DNA of 64,000 nucleotides, taken from JAHDCJ01 sp039028895 (GTDB taxonomy: Bacteria; Bacteroidota; Bacteroidia; Chitinophagales; Saprospiraceae). This document shows, piece by piece, positions 17,032 to 25,731 of the stretch. The stretch covers positions 1 to 64,000 of the forward strand of contig JBCCHF010000002.1 of NCBI GenBank assembly GCA_039028895.1, given 5' to 3'. The position numbers and the translations under genes are program-made. The first letter of the stretch is position 1; every line of letters starts with the position of its first letter. The notes beneath the pieces are model-generated. The model was not told the origin of the DNA, did not search any database, and was given only the letters and a program-made list of their open reading frames with translations.

Positions 17032-18634
17032 TGGTATCACTCTGGTATAACGCCATAGGGACTCTGGTTGTTCGGACAGTTTTTTGATATTCGTTATCCG
17101 GAGAGGTAAAAGTGATAACCGTTGTATCAAAAATATAGGTTTCGCTGGATAAATGGGCCACCCCCAGGTTAACTGAACTTTTGCTCATAGGGGCATGAAT
17201 CCAGCCTTTGGAATTGCTAAATACGCCAAATGGGCCTAAAGCAAATACGGGTTTTGATGATACCCATTCTTCTCCAAACCAGATATGAAAACCAACCTGA
17301 GATTCCATTCTTTGAAATTTATCAAGTGACCATGTCTCTCCAGCTGCCACATAATAATGATCAACCAACCCAAATACAGTTTCAATAAAAATCATTACAT
17401 CCGAAGCACTTTCATTTTTGAAAACGATCCTGTCTCGAGGGGTATCCACTGAAGAATACTTAAATATCTCGTTCACATTAGACATAAAGTATCCCTGGTA
17501 AGGTTGAGCACCAGTTTTCAGGATATCATCCTTAGCATCAGAGGCAGCGCTATTTGCAATAGAAAGACTTGCGCTTTCCAGGGAATCCAGAAAATCGGTC
17601 TCCAGACCATATTTTACCTTTGCATTGTTAGCTATGCCTATGTCATCCAAATTGAACCTGTTATCATAGGTATAGGTATTTGGGAGTTTAAAGTCGTAAC
17701 TCGTAGATGAAGTGCCAGAATCACAAGTTCTAACCAGGTTAATCATAATTATAGCGATGACCATTGGCAACCACCAACCAGAACTGCCTTCATTTTTGTT
17801 TTGCCTTTTGGCTGTGGAGCTCCTGCCCCGGAAGTAACCGGTTTGCTCCCTGATTTGGCGAATAATGTCTTTTACATCTTCCTGTACGGTAGGGCTGGTA
17901 GACATCATTAAGGCTTTATTCAAAACCTGCTTGGCTAGATTTGTCCTCTTATGTGTGTTGTAAAGTGAAATAGCAAGGTCTCTCAAACCTGTAGCATACC
18001 GATCACGCAATCCGGAGAAGTATTCTGGCAACAGGTTTAAAGAATTGATGAATTTTAAATCAATATATTTCTTGACAAATGATTCGGGTACATACTTTTT
18101 CCGGCTATCATCAGCTAATGTTTCTATTTCTCGAATTTTTCCAGAAATAATTCGATAGGCAGCACTATAACAATCACCATAAAATTTTGGGTTAACCGGG
18201 AGATCGTTTTCAAAAAGAGATCCGATAGCCGCATCATTACCGTGTTTTATTGACCTCGCAAGAATTTCACTAAATCGATTTGAAAAGTATAAACCTGTGA
18301 AATTCACATAACCACTATCTCCTTCAAAGTCTTTGTTCTCAAGAAGTTCATAACTGAATAAATCCCCATTTTCCAAGAAAGAAAGCAGGAACTTGTTATT
18401 GTAAATACGGATATGATGGTCGAGGTGAGCACTGGATTCAAGTTCATCGAAAATTTTCAGGATGCCGTTTTTGTCATATTCTTTTCCGTTTATGGAAATA
18501 GTAATGGTTTCCTGAACTTCAAACTCAGCCAGTAATCGTTTTTTACTAAGCTTAAGTTGCCGCTTATCGATCTCACCGTTTTCTGGTTTCAGGTCGATTA
18601 TTTTGAATGGACTTCTATATTGAATCAATGGCAT
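17021..18634 (-). CDS. Unknown membrane protein with large N- and C-terminal domains
   Basis: I do not recognise this 537-residue protein. Residues 1-130 are mixed alpha/beta and charged; 130-275 are helical and may form TPR-like pairs (LRDLAISLYNTHKRTNLAKQ). A basic stretch follows, then one membrane helix near 287-303 (GWWLPMVIAIIMINLV) that ends in a Cys. The C-terminal 220 residues are beta-rich with conserved-looking aromatic patches (FHIWFGEEWVSSKP). With no signal peptide, the N-terminal part should be cytoplasmic and the C-terminal part periplasmic. It follows the exonuclease/GIY-YIG gene by eight bases, so the two are probably cotranscribed. Confidence 0.75.
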   Translation of the reverse strand: MPLIQYRSPFKIIDLKPENGEIDKRQLKLSKKRLLAEFEVQETITISINGKEYDKNGILKIFDELESSAHLDHHIRIYNNKFLLSFLENGDLFSYELLENKDFEGDSGYVNFTGLYFSNRFSEILARSIKHGNDAAIGSLFENDLPVNPKFYGDCYSAAYRIISGKIREIETLADDSRKKYVPESFVKKYIDLKFINSLNLLPEYFSGLRDRYATGLRDLAISLYNTHKRTNLAKQVLNKALMMSTSPTVQEDVKDIIRQIREQTGYFRGRSSTAKRQNKNEGSSGWWLPMVIAIIMINLVRTCDSGTSSTSYDFKLPNTYTYDNRFNLDDIGIANNAKVKYGLETDFLDSLESASLSIANSAASDAKDDILKTGAQPYQGYFMSNVNEIFKYSSVDTPRDRIVFKNESASDVMIFIETVFGLVDHYYVAAGETWSLDKFQRMESQVGFHIWFGEEWVSSKPVFALGPFGVFSNSKGWIHAPMSKSSVNLGVAHLSSETYIFDTTVITFTSPDNEYQKTVRTTRVPMALYQSDTIAE

Positions 18635-18642
18635 CGCTTATA

Positions 18643-20040
18643 CTAACCTACAAATTCATGTGGACGAACTATCCTGGCCTTTGGGTTTTTTCTTAAAAAT
18701 TCTTTGATAATGAAAGTAACATCCTTGTTATGTGGTGAATGTTGGATCACCCCTTTCAAGTTTTCAAGTGAATTAGCTTCATGTTTATCAATGAATCCAA
18801 ACCCTTTGTATTGGCCGCTTTCAATCAGAACAACAGAAAGTTCTTCCAGGTTCCTCCCTTCTTCTATGATTAACAGATCTTCGGGAAATGAGGGGAAAAG
18901 CCTTAAAATTTCTTCCGCCTCTGTGAAGCGTTCATTATAAGACTCCACAGATTCCTTGCCATAAAAAGCCCCATGACAATTTTTTAGTTGAAAATCAAAA
19001 CACTGTCCATTGGTCTTGTTAAGATGGCAAAGACAACGGCATAACTCGAACTCTTTAACAATGTGGGCCAAAGTCCCTTTGGCTTCCCGTTTTCCGGTAA
19101 ACTCTTTAACGACATCCAATTGATCACCTGTTTCGGTGACTTCAAAAGTGAGATAGCCTTCTGGATTGATTACTCTATGAATACAATACCTATACTTCTT
19201 TTTCCTTAACTGCCTGTTTATCTGAGGCTTGAGCCTTTTAACTTCTTTTTCTTCATGAAGTAGCGCGATTAACTCTGAGCCAGTCAGCTCGAAAGAAATA
19301 TCATGGACGGATTGCTGAATGCGCTCAGATTTCCTGGAATCATCGGCAAAATGACTCATAACTCTTTTTCGGATATTGATACTTTTCCCAACGTAGATGA
19401 CATCGTTAAACTGGTTGTAAAAGTAGTAGACACCGCAGGCCTCGGGCAAAGCGTGCAACCGCTCCAGTGTAATATTTGGCGGAAGCCTAGATTCTTTGAT
19501 CCCAAGATTGACAAGGTCAATGGTCTGCTCCTGTCCATCGGCAGCGAGGATTCTTTTAAACACTTCGACAGTAGCAAGCGTATCATCCATCGCCCGATGC
19601 CTTCTTGATACCTTGATTTTAAAGTATTTGATGAGGTTACCCAGACTGTAAGAAGGTAGGCCCGGGAAGACTTTCCTTGTCAATTTGACGGTACACAATT
19701 GCTTTCTCTTAAAAATATAGCCCAGGGCTTTAAATTCCTTTCGAATAAAATTGTAATCAAACCTCGAGTTATGAGCAACAAAAATAGCCTGTTGAGTCAT
19801 CTCAACTATGGTCTTCGCGATCTCGTAAAACTTGGGTGCATCAGCAACCATTTCATCATTAATACCAGTAATCTGAGTAATATTATATGGAATGCTTCTT
19901 TCCGGATTAATGAGTGATTCAAATTTATCCACTATTTGCTCACCATCGAATAATACAATAGCCACTTCTGTGATCCGATCAATATCTGTTCGGGCACCAG
20001 TTGTTTCAATATCAATAATGGCATAAATTTGGCGAGCCAT
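18643..20040 (-). CDS. DEDD exonuclease fused to a GIY-YIG nuclease domain
   Basis: The 465-residue product joins a DnaQ/epsilon-type 3'-5' exonuclease (residues 5-165; DIETTG with Asp10 and Glu12, FVAHNSRFDYNFI, HRAMDDTLAT) to a UvrC/Cho-like GIY-YIG endonuclease domain (about 200-280; GVYYFYN then VIYVGKSINIRKR). A C-terminal region with paired cysteines (CRCLCHLN) follows. This fusion is known in several bacterial groups, annotated as a DNA polymerase III epsilon-like or Cho-type protein, and is presumed to act in DNA repair. The ATG at 20038-20040 is chosen over a TTG two codons upstream. Confidence 0.9.
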   Translation of the reverse strand: MARQIYAIIDIETTGARTDIDRITEVAIVLFDGEQIVDKFESLINPERSIPYNITQITGINDEMVADAPKFYEIAKTIVEMTQQAIFVAHNSRFDYNFIRKEFKALGYIFKRKQLCTVKLTRKVFPGLPSYSLGNLIKYFKIKVSRRHRAMDDTLATVEVFKRILAADGQEQTIDLVNLGIKESRLPPNITLERLHALPEACGVYYFYNQFNDVIYVGKSINIRKRVMSHFADDSRKSERIQQSVHDISFELTGSELIALLHEEKEVKRLKPQINRQLRKKKYRYCIHRVINPEGYLTFEVTETGDQLDVVKEFTGKREAKGTLAHIVKEFELCRCLCHLNKTNGQCFDFQLKNCHGAFYGKESVESYNERFTEAEEILRLFPSFPEDLLIIEEGRNLEELSVVLIESGQYKGFGFIDKHEANSLENLKGVIQHSPHNKDVTFIIKEFLRKNPKARIVRPHEFVG

Positions 20041-20068
20041 AAGCAATAAACCTAAAAGGAAAAGCCTT

Positions 20069-20076
20069 CAAATATA
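20069..20076 (-). promoter_or_regulatory. -7 box for the exonuclease/GIY-YIG gene
   Basis: TATATTTG on the minus strand matches TAnnTTTG exactly and ends 29 bases before the ATG. No clear -33 TTG was found. Confidence 0.5.
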
Positions 20077-20160
20077 ATTGAATAATTTAAATAATCGCCA
20101 TTTTTGTTATTAATTTGGTGACATTTTGACGAATTCGCCCAAAATCAACCTATTTTAAAA

Positions 20161-21414
20161 ATGAACTATCGCTTTATGAAATCTACTTTTTTATTGACCT
20201 TTTTTATGCTGCAATGTTTCGTTTCCTGCCAGCAAGCTACTACCGCGGTCGCAGATCCAACCGAGGGGCCTGAACCAGCAATAAATTTTACTGAAGAAAA
20301 ACCCATTTTGGCCGGAGCTGAGCAAATTGATCAGTACCTCGATCTGCTAAAAGGAAAAGAAATTGCATTGACTGTCAATCAAACCTCAATGGTCGGCCCA
20401 ACCCACCTTGTAGATACCCTAGCCAACCTTGGTATAAATATCAAATCCATCTTTGCTCCAGAACATGGTTTCAGGGGTCAGGCAGATGCAGGTGAAACAG
20501 TGAAAGATGGCAAGGATGAAAAAACCGGTATACCTGTAGTTTCCCTTTACGGGAAAAATAAAAAGCCAACCGCCAAAATGCTTGAGGGAATTGATCTGGT
20601 TGTCTTTGATATCCAGGATGTCGGCGCCCGGTTTTATACCTACATTTCTTCAATGTGTTATATCATGGAGGCGTGTGCAGAACAAAACATCCCATTCCTG
20701 GTATTGGATCGGCCAAATCCGAATGGTCATTATGTCGACGGACCTATTTTGCAGCCCGAACATCGATCTTTCATTGGCCTGCACCCAGTTCCCATTGTTC
20801 ATGGCATGACGATGGCCGAATATGCACAGATGGTTAATGAAGAAGGCTGGCTTAAAGATGAAGTCAAATGCGACCTGTCTTTTATAAAATGCGCAAATTA
20901 CTCGCATTCAAAACATTACATACTTCCAATTAAACCTTCACCAAATCTGCCAAATCAGCGTTCCATTTATATGTACCCTTCTCTCTGCCTGTTTGAAGGC
21001 ACTACATTTAGCGTAGGAAGAGGGACTGACAAGCAATTCCAGGTTTTGGGCCACCCTGACAATCTCAATGGCGATTATCGATTTACCCCTGTTCCGAAAC
21101 CTGGTGCCAAGTATCCAAAGCATGAAGGTAAGGAATGCGTAGGTTTTGATTTCACTGATTTTGAGATAGAATACCTCCAAAAAGTGGATGCCGTTGACCT
21201 CGACCTTATCGTTGGTCTTTACAATGCATTCCCTGACAAGGAAAAATTCTTCAGAGAAGATGGCTTTTTTAATCTCCTTACCGGAAATTCCGAGATAATG
21301 GAGAATATCATAGCCGGGAAGCCGGCAGCCTTAATAGAGGAGAGTTGGCAGAGTGATGTGGATGTGTTTAAAGTAATGCGCAAGCAATATTTACTCTATC
21401 CTGATTTCGAATAA
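20161..21414 (+). CDS. NamZ/YbbC-type (DUF1343) exo-N-acetylmuramidase-like lipoprotein
   Basis: The 417-residue protein belongs to the DUF1343 family, whose Bacillus member NamZ removes terminal N-acetylmuramic acid from peptidoglycan fragments. Family marks include LTVNQTSMVGPTHLVDTL, FAPEHGFRG, DIQDVGARFYTYISSM, LDRPNPNGH and SVGRGTDKQFQVLG. A hydrophobic signal ends in CFVSC, making Cys23 a likely lipidation site, so it would be exported and membrane-anchored. A role in cell-wall recycling is inferred from the family. An alternative ATG five codons in (MKSTFLL) is possible. It precedes fmt by 23 bases, but fmt has its own promoter box. Confidence 0.88.
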   Translation: MNYRFMKSTFLLTFFMLQCFVSCQQATTAVADPTEGPEPAINFTEEKPILAGAEQIDQYLDLLKGKEIALTVNQTSMVGPTHLVDTLANLGINIKSIFAPEHGFRGQADAGETVKDGKDEKTGIPVVSLYGKNKKPTAKMLEGIDLVVFDIQDVGARFYTYISSMCYIMEACAEQNIPFLVLDRPNPNGHYVDGPILQPEHRSFIGLHPVPIVHGMTMAEYAQMVNEEGWLKDEVKCDLSFIKCANYSHSKHYILPIKPSPNLPNQRSIYMYPSLCLFEGTTFSVGRGTDKQFQVLGHPDNLNGDYRFTPVPKPGAKYPKHEGKECVGFDFTDFEIEYLQKVDAVDLDLIVGLYNAFPDKEKFFREDGFFNLLTGNSEIMENIIAGKPAALIEESWQSDVDVFKVMRKQYLLYPDFE

Positions 21415-21425
21415 CACCTAACTTT

Positions 21426-21433
21426 TATCTTTG
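21426..21433 (+). promoter_or_regulatory. -7 box of fmt, leaderless geometry
   Basis: TATCTTTG is an exact TAnnTTTG match whose last G is five bases before the A of the fmt ATG. No good -33 TTG is visible. Confidence 0.55.
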
Positions 21434-21437
21434 CCCG

Positions 21438-22376
21438 ATGAAAAGAGAAAAACCGTTACGAATCATATTTATGGGGAGCCCGCATTTTGCGGTTCCCTCA
21501 CTCGATATCCTTGTGCAGAATGGGTACGACGTTGTTGCCGTGATAACAGCCACTGACAAAATGGGAGGCAGAGGCGGAAAAAAGTTACTGGAATCTGCTG
21601 TCAAAAAATATGCGAAGGAAAAAGGTATTCCAATCCTTCAGCCAAAAAATTTGAAGAAGCCTGAATTCCTGGAGGAACTTGCGACTTACAAAGCTGACCT
21701 GCAGGTGGTTGTAGCCTTCCGCATGCTACCGGTGGTGGTTTGGGATATGCCACTAATTGGCACTTTCAACCTTCATGCCTCCCTGTTGCCAAAATACAGA
21801 GGCGCTGCTCCAATTAACTGGGCAATTGTGGCAGGCGAAAAAGAAACAGGGGCCACAACCTTCTTTATTGAACATAAAATCGATACGGGTAATCTCCTTT
21901 TCCAGGATAAGATCAGTATTGGCGAAAACGAAACCGCAGGAGAAGTTCACGATCGCCTTATGGATATGGGTGCTGAACTCGTTCTTAAAACGGTGAAAGC
22001 GATTGAAAGCGGTGACTATAACCCAACGGTTCAGGATGAATCATTGGTTTCACATGCCCCAAAAATTTTCCACGATACCTGTGAAATTGACTTTAATCAA
22101 AAAACAGAGACTGTTCACAATTTCATTCGTGGTATGAGTCCCTACCCTGCAGCATGGACGACATTAGACGGGTTACAATTAAATATATTCAGGACTAAAA
22201 AAGAATTAACTGACCACACTAACGCCCCTGGCAGCTTTATCACAGATGATAAAACCTTCCTCAAAATTGCTACACTTGATGGATATGTAAACATTCTGGA
22301 ACTACAGCTCCAGGGAAGAAAAAAGATGGATACCCGATCATTTCTGAACGGTTATTCTTTTAATATGAACCAATAA
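21438..22376 (+). CDS. fmt: Methionyl-tRNA formyltransferase
   Basis: Fmt formylates the initiator Met-tRNA using 10-formyl-tetrahydrofolate. The 312-residue product has the N-terminal formyltransferase domain starting IIFMGSPHFAVPSL, the signature HASLLPKYRGAAPINWAI near residues 112-129 (with the family His and following Asn), and the C-terminal OB-like domain with RGMSPYPAAWTTL. Length is normal. Formylation makes start-codon recognition relevant to the many genes here that lack Shine-Dalgarno sequences, though that link is only general. Confidence 0.97.
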   Translation: MKREKPLRIIFMGSPHFAVPSLDILVQNGYDVVAVITATDKMGGRGGKKLLESAVKKYAKEKGIPILQPKNLKKPEFLEELATYKADLQVVVAFRMLPVVVWDMPLIGTFNLHASLLPKYRGAAPINWAIVAGEKETGATTFFIEHKIDTGNLLFQDKISIGENETAGEVHDRLMDMGAELVLKTVKAIESGDYNPTVQDESLVSHAPKIFHDTCEIDFNQKTETVHNFIRGMSPYPAAWTTLDGLQLNIFRTKKELTDHTNAPGSFITDDKTFLKIATLDGYVNILELQLQGRKKMDTRSFLNGYSFNMNQ

Positions 22377-22377
22377 T

Positions 22378-22776
22378 CTAGTCTTCAAAGGCACCATCAA
22401 CAGGCTCCCATAGTTCCATTTTATTGCCATCGGCATCCAGGATCCAGGCGAATTTGCCGTAGTCGTAGACTTCCATTTCGCCTACTTGTTCTACGCCCTT
22501 TGCTTTAACTTTTGCCAGAAAAGCTTCCAGGTCATCTACCCTGTAATTGAACATATAATCGTTTTTGCAAGGGTCAAAGTACTTGGTATCTGCGCTAAAA
22601 ATGCTCCATTGCGTTAGGCCAGTCTTATCAGGGTCGTCATAATCACGCCATTTGAATGACTTACCGTATTGGTCCGTTTCAAGGCCTAATGTCTCGGTAT
22701 ACCATTGTTTCAATTTATCGGGGTCCTTTGATTTAAAGAACAAACCGCCGATTCCGGTTATTTTTCCTTTTTCCAT
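22378..22776 (-). CDS. VOC (glyoxalase/bleomycin-resistance fold) family protein
   Basis: The 132-residue protein has the paired beta-alpha-beta-beta-beta units of the vicinal oxygen chelate fold: GIGGLFFKSKDPDKLKQWY in the first half and MFNYRVDDLEAFLAKVKAKG in the second. It ends with DADGNKMELWEP, where the Glu is in the position of a metal ligand. Members include dioxygenases, lyases and resistance proteins; the substrate cannot be read from the sequence. It converges on fmt with one base between the stops. Confidence 0.88.
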   Translation of the reverse strand: MEKGKITGIGGLFFKSKDPDKLKQWYTETLGLETDQYGKSFKWRDYDDPDKTGLTQWSIFSADTKYFDPCKNDYMFNYRVDDLEAFLAKVKAKGVEQVGEMEVYDYGKFAWILDADGNKMELWEPVDGAFED

Positions 22777-22937
22777 ACCTTAATTTGCAAAAAAGCGGGC
22801 ATAAATTCAGAAAAATACAGCCTCTTTTTTAGTGTTAACACAGTATTTAACTTTTCGCCGAATGTAGGTGAAATCCAAACAAAATCTTAATGTTCAGGAT
22901 TTTGAAAACATTCAGAATGATTTTCGGTGTAAACTCT

Positions 22938-22945
22938 TAATTTTG
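22938..22945 (+). promoter_or_regulatory. -7 box of the 22.95-kb lipoprotein gene, leaderless geometry
   Basis: TAATTTTG matches TAnnTTTG and its last G is five bases before the A of the ATG at 22950. Confidence 0.55.
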
Positions 22946-22949
22946 CGAT

Positions 22950-23447
22950 ATGAATCTCCAGAGAAAAAATCCGGTTTTTGTGGCGGCATGTTTGGTGCTG
23001 AGTTGTTTAATATTCCTTCCTGGATGTAAAAAGTACCCTAACGGTCCCTGGTTTACATTAAGAGGGAAAGAAGCAAGAGTCGTAAACAGTTGGTGTTATG
23101 AACTTGTATTACGCAATGGTCTTGATGTTACCGAAGGTTTACCCGAATTATCCATTGTCTATTCAAAAAGCTCCATTGGCTTTAATGATGATGGCCGTTT
23201 CTCAACCATTATTCATTACTCTGATTCCATCAATTTCCCTGCTGAAAGGTATGATGGCAATTGGGCGTTTATTAATAACGAAGAAGAAATTTTATTAGAC
23301 TACGATGCTCCTACACCTATGGCTGGTGACTCTCAAATTTGGGTTATCACTAAACTCAGGGAGAAAGAATTGTGGGCAGAAGAGGATTTTGGGAGTAACC
23401 TTTATGAGTACCGCCTTTTCCCTTCAGACTCGAAAGAAACAGAATAA
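22950..23447 (+). CDS. Small lipoprotein of unknown function
   Basis: The 165-residue product has a signal peptide ending in IFLPGC, with Cys26 the probable lipidated residue. The mature part begins KKYPNGPWFTLRGKEARV and is rich in aromatic strands (GFNDDGRFSTI, YDGNWAFINNEEEILLDY), consistent with a lipocalin-like or other small beta-barrel; this is a structural guess. It is followed nine bases later by the LtaS-like gene, so the two are probably cotranscribed. Confidence 0.82.
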   Translation: MNLQRKNPVFVAACLVLSCLIFLPGCKKYPNGPWFTLRGKEARVVNSWCYELVLRNGLDVTEGLPELSIVYSKSSIGFNDDGRFSTIIHYSDSINFPAERYDGNWAFINNEEEILLDYDAPTPMAGDSQIWVITKLREKELWAEEDFGSNLYEYRLFPSDSKETE

Positions 23448-23456
23448 CCGCCAGCA

Positions 23457-25367
23457 ATGCTAAAATCCTTTTTTGCACAGGGTTTTCACTACCGATTACT
23501 TGGTCAGCGTTTGTTAATCACACTTTTGTTATTGAGTCTTTGCAGGGTACTCTTTTTAATTTTCAATGGCAAACTATTACCCGAATTTTCAATTTTTGAT
23601 CAGACAGACTTATTATTAAAAGGTCTTAGATTTGATCTTTCTGCAATGGTTTATATCAATGCCTTGCTAATTTTGGGGCATATTGTACCATTTCCTTTTC
23701 GATCAAAAAGAGTCTATCAAAACGGATTACAGGTCCTTTTTCTCATTACCAATGCCGTTGCATTAATCATAGAACTCGGCGATATTCGTTTCTTCGTTTT
23801 TGGCCTGAAACGATCGACCGCCAACCTTACCGATCAAACTGGCGATCTTTTCAGATTATTACCCCAGTTTCTGACCGACTTCTGGTATCTCGTGGTAATT
23901 TTTATTGGTTTTTTCGGATTAGGCTGGTGGTTATATGCTAAAACTAAATCCAGGGTAACCGAACAAAAGGAAACACTTCCAACCCAGCTAATTTGGATGG
24001 TCGTTGCCAGTAGTCTTCTCTTTTTAGCTGCCAGAGGAGGATTTCAAGGTCGGCCTCTCATGCCAATTTCTGCGCTTGATATGGTTAGAGATCCGGCCTT
24101 AGCTCCTGCAATCACGAATACAACGATTCATTTTATCCACTCGACCCAACAACGCTCTTTAAAAGAACAAACCTTTATTCAACGCGACAAATTGATGGAC
24201 GCATGGCCATTACTCCATGATCCAACTAAAAGTGACACCTTACTCTCTAATGAAAACGTAGTGATCATACTGCTGGAGAGTTTTGGAAAGGAAGTTATCG
24301 GTAAGTTTAATAAAGGCCAGAAAGGGTTTACACCATTTCTGGATTCCTTAATAGACGAGGGACTTTATTTTGAACATTCCTTCGCCAATGGTACGCGTTC
24401 CAACCAGGCCGTGGTTTCCATAACAACAGGGATCCCTTCGATGATGGATGACCCTTTCATGATTTCTAAATACCAGGGAAACACGATTGAAGGTTTTCCG
24501 AAATTACTGTCAGAAGAGGGTTATACAACGGCCTTTTTCCATGGTGGGAATAACGGCACTTTCCATTTTGATAAATTTGCCAAACAGGCAGGATTTGATC
24601 ATTACTTTGGCCGAAATGAATATGGGGATGGAGATTATGATGGCAATTGGGGAATTTTCGATGGTCCATATTTCCGGTATACCGGCAAAGAACTGGATAA
24701 ACTAAATACACCATTTTGCGCCTTGTTATTTTCTCTGACCTCACATCATCCGTATACAGTAGAAAAAGCTTTTGAGGAAAAGTATCCCGAAGTCGATCCA
24801 TTGAAGCGCAGCATTTTGTATACTGATAATGCTTTGCGGGAATTTTTTGCATACATCCGCACTGCTAAATGGTTTGACAACACTCTCTTCGTGATCACAG
24901 CGGATCATGCAGGGAAGGTCCAGAATCCTGAATACGCCACTGCAATAGGCTATTATAAGGTCCCAATCCTCTTTTATAAGCCGGATGGCTCTATTAAACG
25001 AAGAGTGGATAATGTAATACAACATGTTGATATTATGCCCACAATACTCGATTATCTGAACTACCCGAAACCATATTTTGCTTTTGGACGTTCTGCATTT
25101 AGCGATGACAATCAACGTTATGCTTTTACTCAGCTTGGAGGTTATGCCCAGATTATGGATAAAGAGTTTGTATTAAGACATACAGGGCAAGTGAAGTTTT
25201 CACTTCATTTTCATCAAAAGGACACTTTTTTGCAGGAAAACATAATTACTCAATACCCGGAGGATGCCCAAAGGCTGGAATTAGCACTTGAAGCCGCATG
25301 GCAATTACATCACCATACCATGATCTATAACAAATTAACCGTAGATTCATGGCGTAAATGGAAATAA
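23457..25367 (+). CDS. LtaS-type sulfatase/phosphoglycerol transferase-like membrane enzyme
   Basis: The 636-residue product has about five N-terminal membrane helices (residues 15-205) and an extracytoplasmic alkaline-phosphatase-superfamily domain (about 260-560). NVVIILLESFGKE carries the first metal-binding Glu, SFANGTRSNQA carries the candidate nucleophile Thr313, and TADHAGK and HVDIMPTILDYL complete the core. In Firmicutes this fold polymerises lipoteichoic acid. In Gram-negative Bacteroidota it more likely transfers a phospho-head group to a periplasmic glycan or lipid. It is probably cotranscribed with the upstream lipoprotein and with the SUI1-type gene three bases downstream. Confidence 0.9.
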   Translation: MLKSFFAQGFHYRLLGQRLLITLLLLSLCRVLFLIFNGKLLPEFSIFDQTDLLLKGLRFDLSAMVYINALLILGHIVPFPFRSKRVYQNGLQVLFLITNAVALIIELGDIRFFVFGLKRSTANLTDQTGDLFRLLPQFLTDFWYLVVIFIGFFGLGWWLYAKTKSRVTEQKETLPTQLIWMVVASSLLFLAARGGFQGRPLMPISALDMVRDPALAPAITNTTIHFIHSTQQRSLKEQTFIQRDKLMDAWPLLHDPTKSDTLLSNENVVIILLESFGKEVIGKFNKGQKGFTPFLDSLIDEGLYFEHSFANGTRSNQAVVSITTGIPSMMDDPFMISKYQGNTIEGFPKLLSEEGYTTAFFHGGNNGTFHFDKFAKQAGFDHYFGRNEYGDGDYDGNWGIFDGPYFRYTGKELDKLNTPFCALLFSLTSHHPYTVEKAFEEKYPEVDPLKRSILYTDNALREFFAYIRTAKWFDNTLFVITADHAGKVQNPEYATAIGYYKVPILFYKPDGSIKRRVDNVIQHVDIMPTILDYLNYPKPYFAFGRSAFSDDNQRYAFTQLGGYAQIMDKEFVLRHTGQVKFSLHFHQKDTFLQENIITQYPEDAQRLELALEAAWQLHHHTMIYNKLTVDSWRKWK

Positions 25368-25370
25368 GCA

Positions 25371-25721
25371 ATGGGAAAGAAAAAAAGAAAAGACCTTAAT
25401 CATTTGTTCGTATTTTCGACTGACCCTGATCATGAACCAGAATTTGAGCAGGACGAAGAACTGGAAACACCAAAGCCGCAAAAACAGGATTTACGTATTT
25501 GGCTAGACCGAAAAAAGAGGAAAGGAAAACCGGTTTCTCTCATCACTGGCTATAAAGGCAATCCACAAACATTGAATGAGATCGCCAAAATGTTAAAAAC
25601 GAAATGCGGTGTGGGAGGATCTGTTAAGAATGGGGAAATTCTCATACAAGGAGATCATAGAGATAAAATTCTTAAGCTTTTAACGGATGCAGGTTATAAA
25701 GCCAAAAAAGCAGGCGGGTAG
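25371..25721 (+). CDS. SUI1/YciH-type translation initiation factor
   Basis: The 116-residue protein ends in the SUI1 (eIF1-like) domain: DLRIWLDRKKRKGKPVSLIT, then LNEIAKMLKTKCGVGGSVKN and a terminal IQGDHRDKILKLLTDAGYKAKK. Bacterial YciH-type members bind the 30S subunit and affect start-site selection. The first 45 residues are acidic and probably flexible. It follows the LtaS-like gene by three bases, and its stop lies ten bases from the opposing prmC stop. Confidence 0.93.
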   Translation: MGKKKRKDLNHLFVFSTDPDHEPEFEQDEELETPKPQKQDLRIWLDRKKRKGKPVSLITGYKGNPQTLNEIAKMLKTKCGVGGSVKNGEILIQGDHRDKILKLLTDAGYKAKKAGG

Positions 25722-25731
25722 GAATTTAGTA

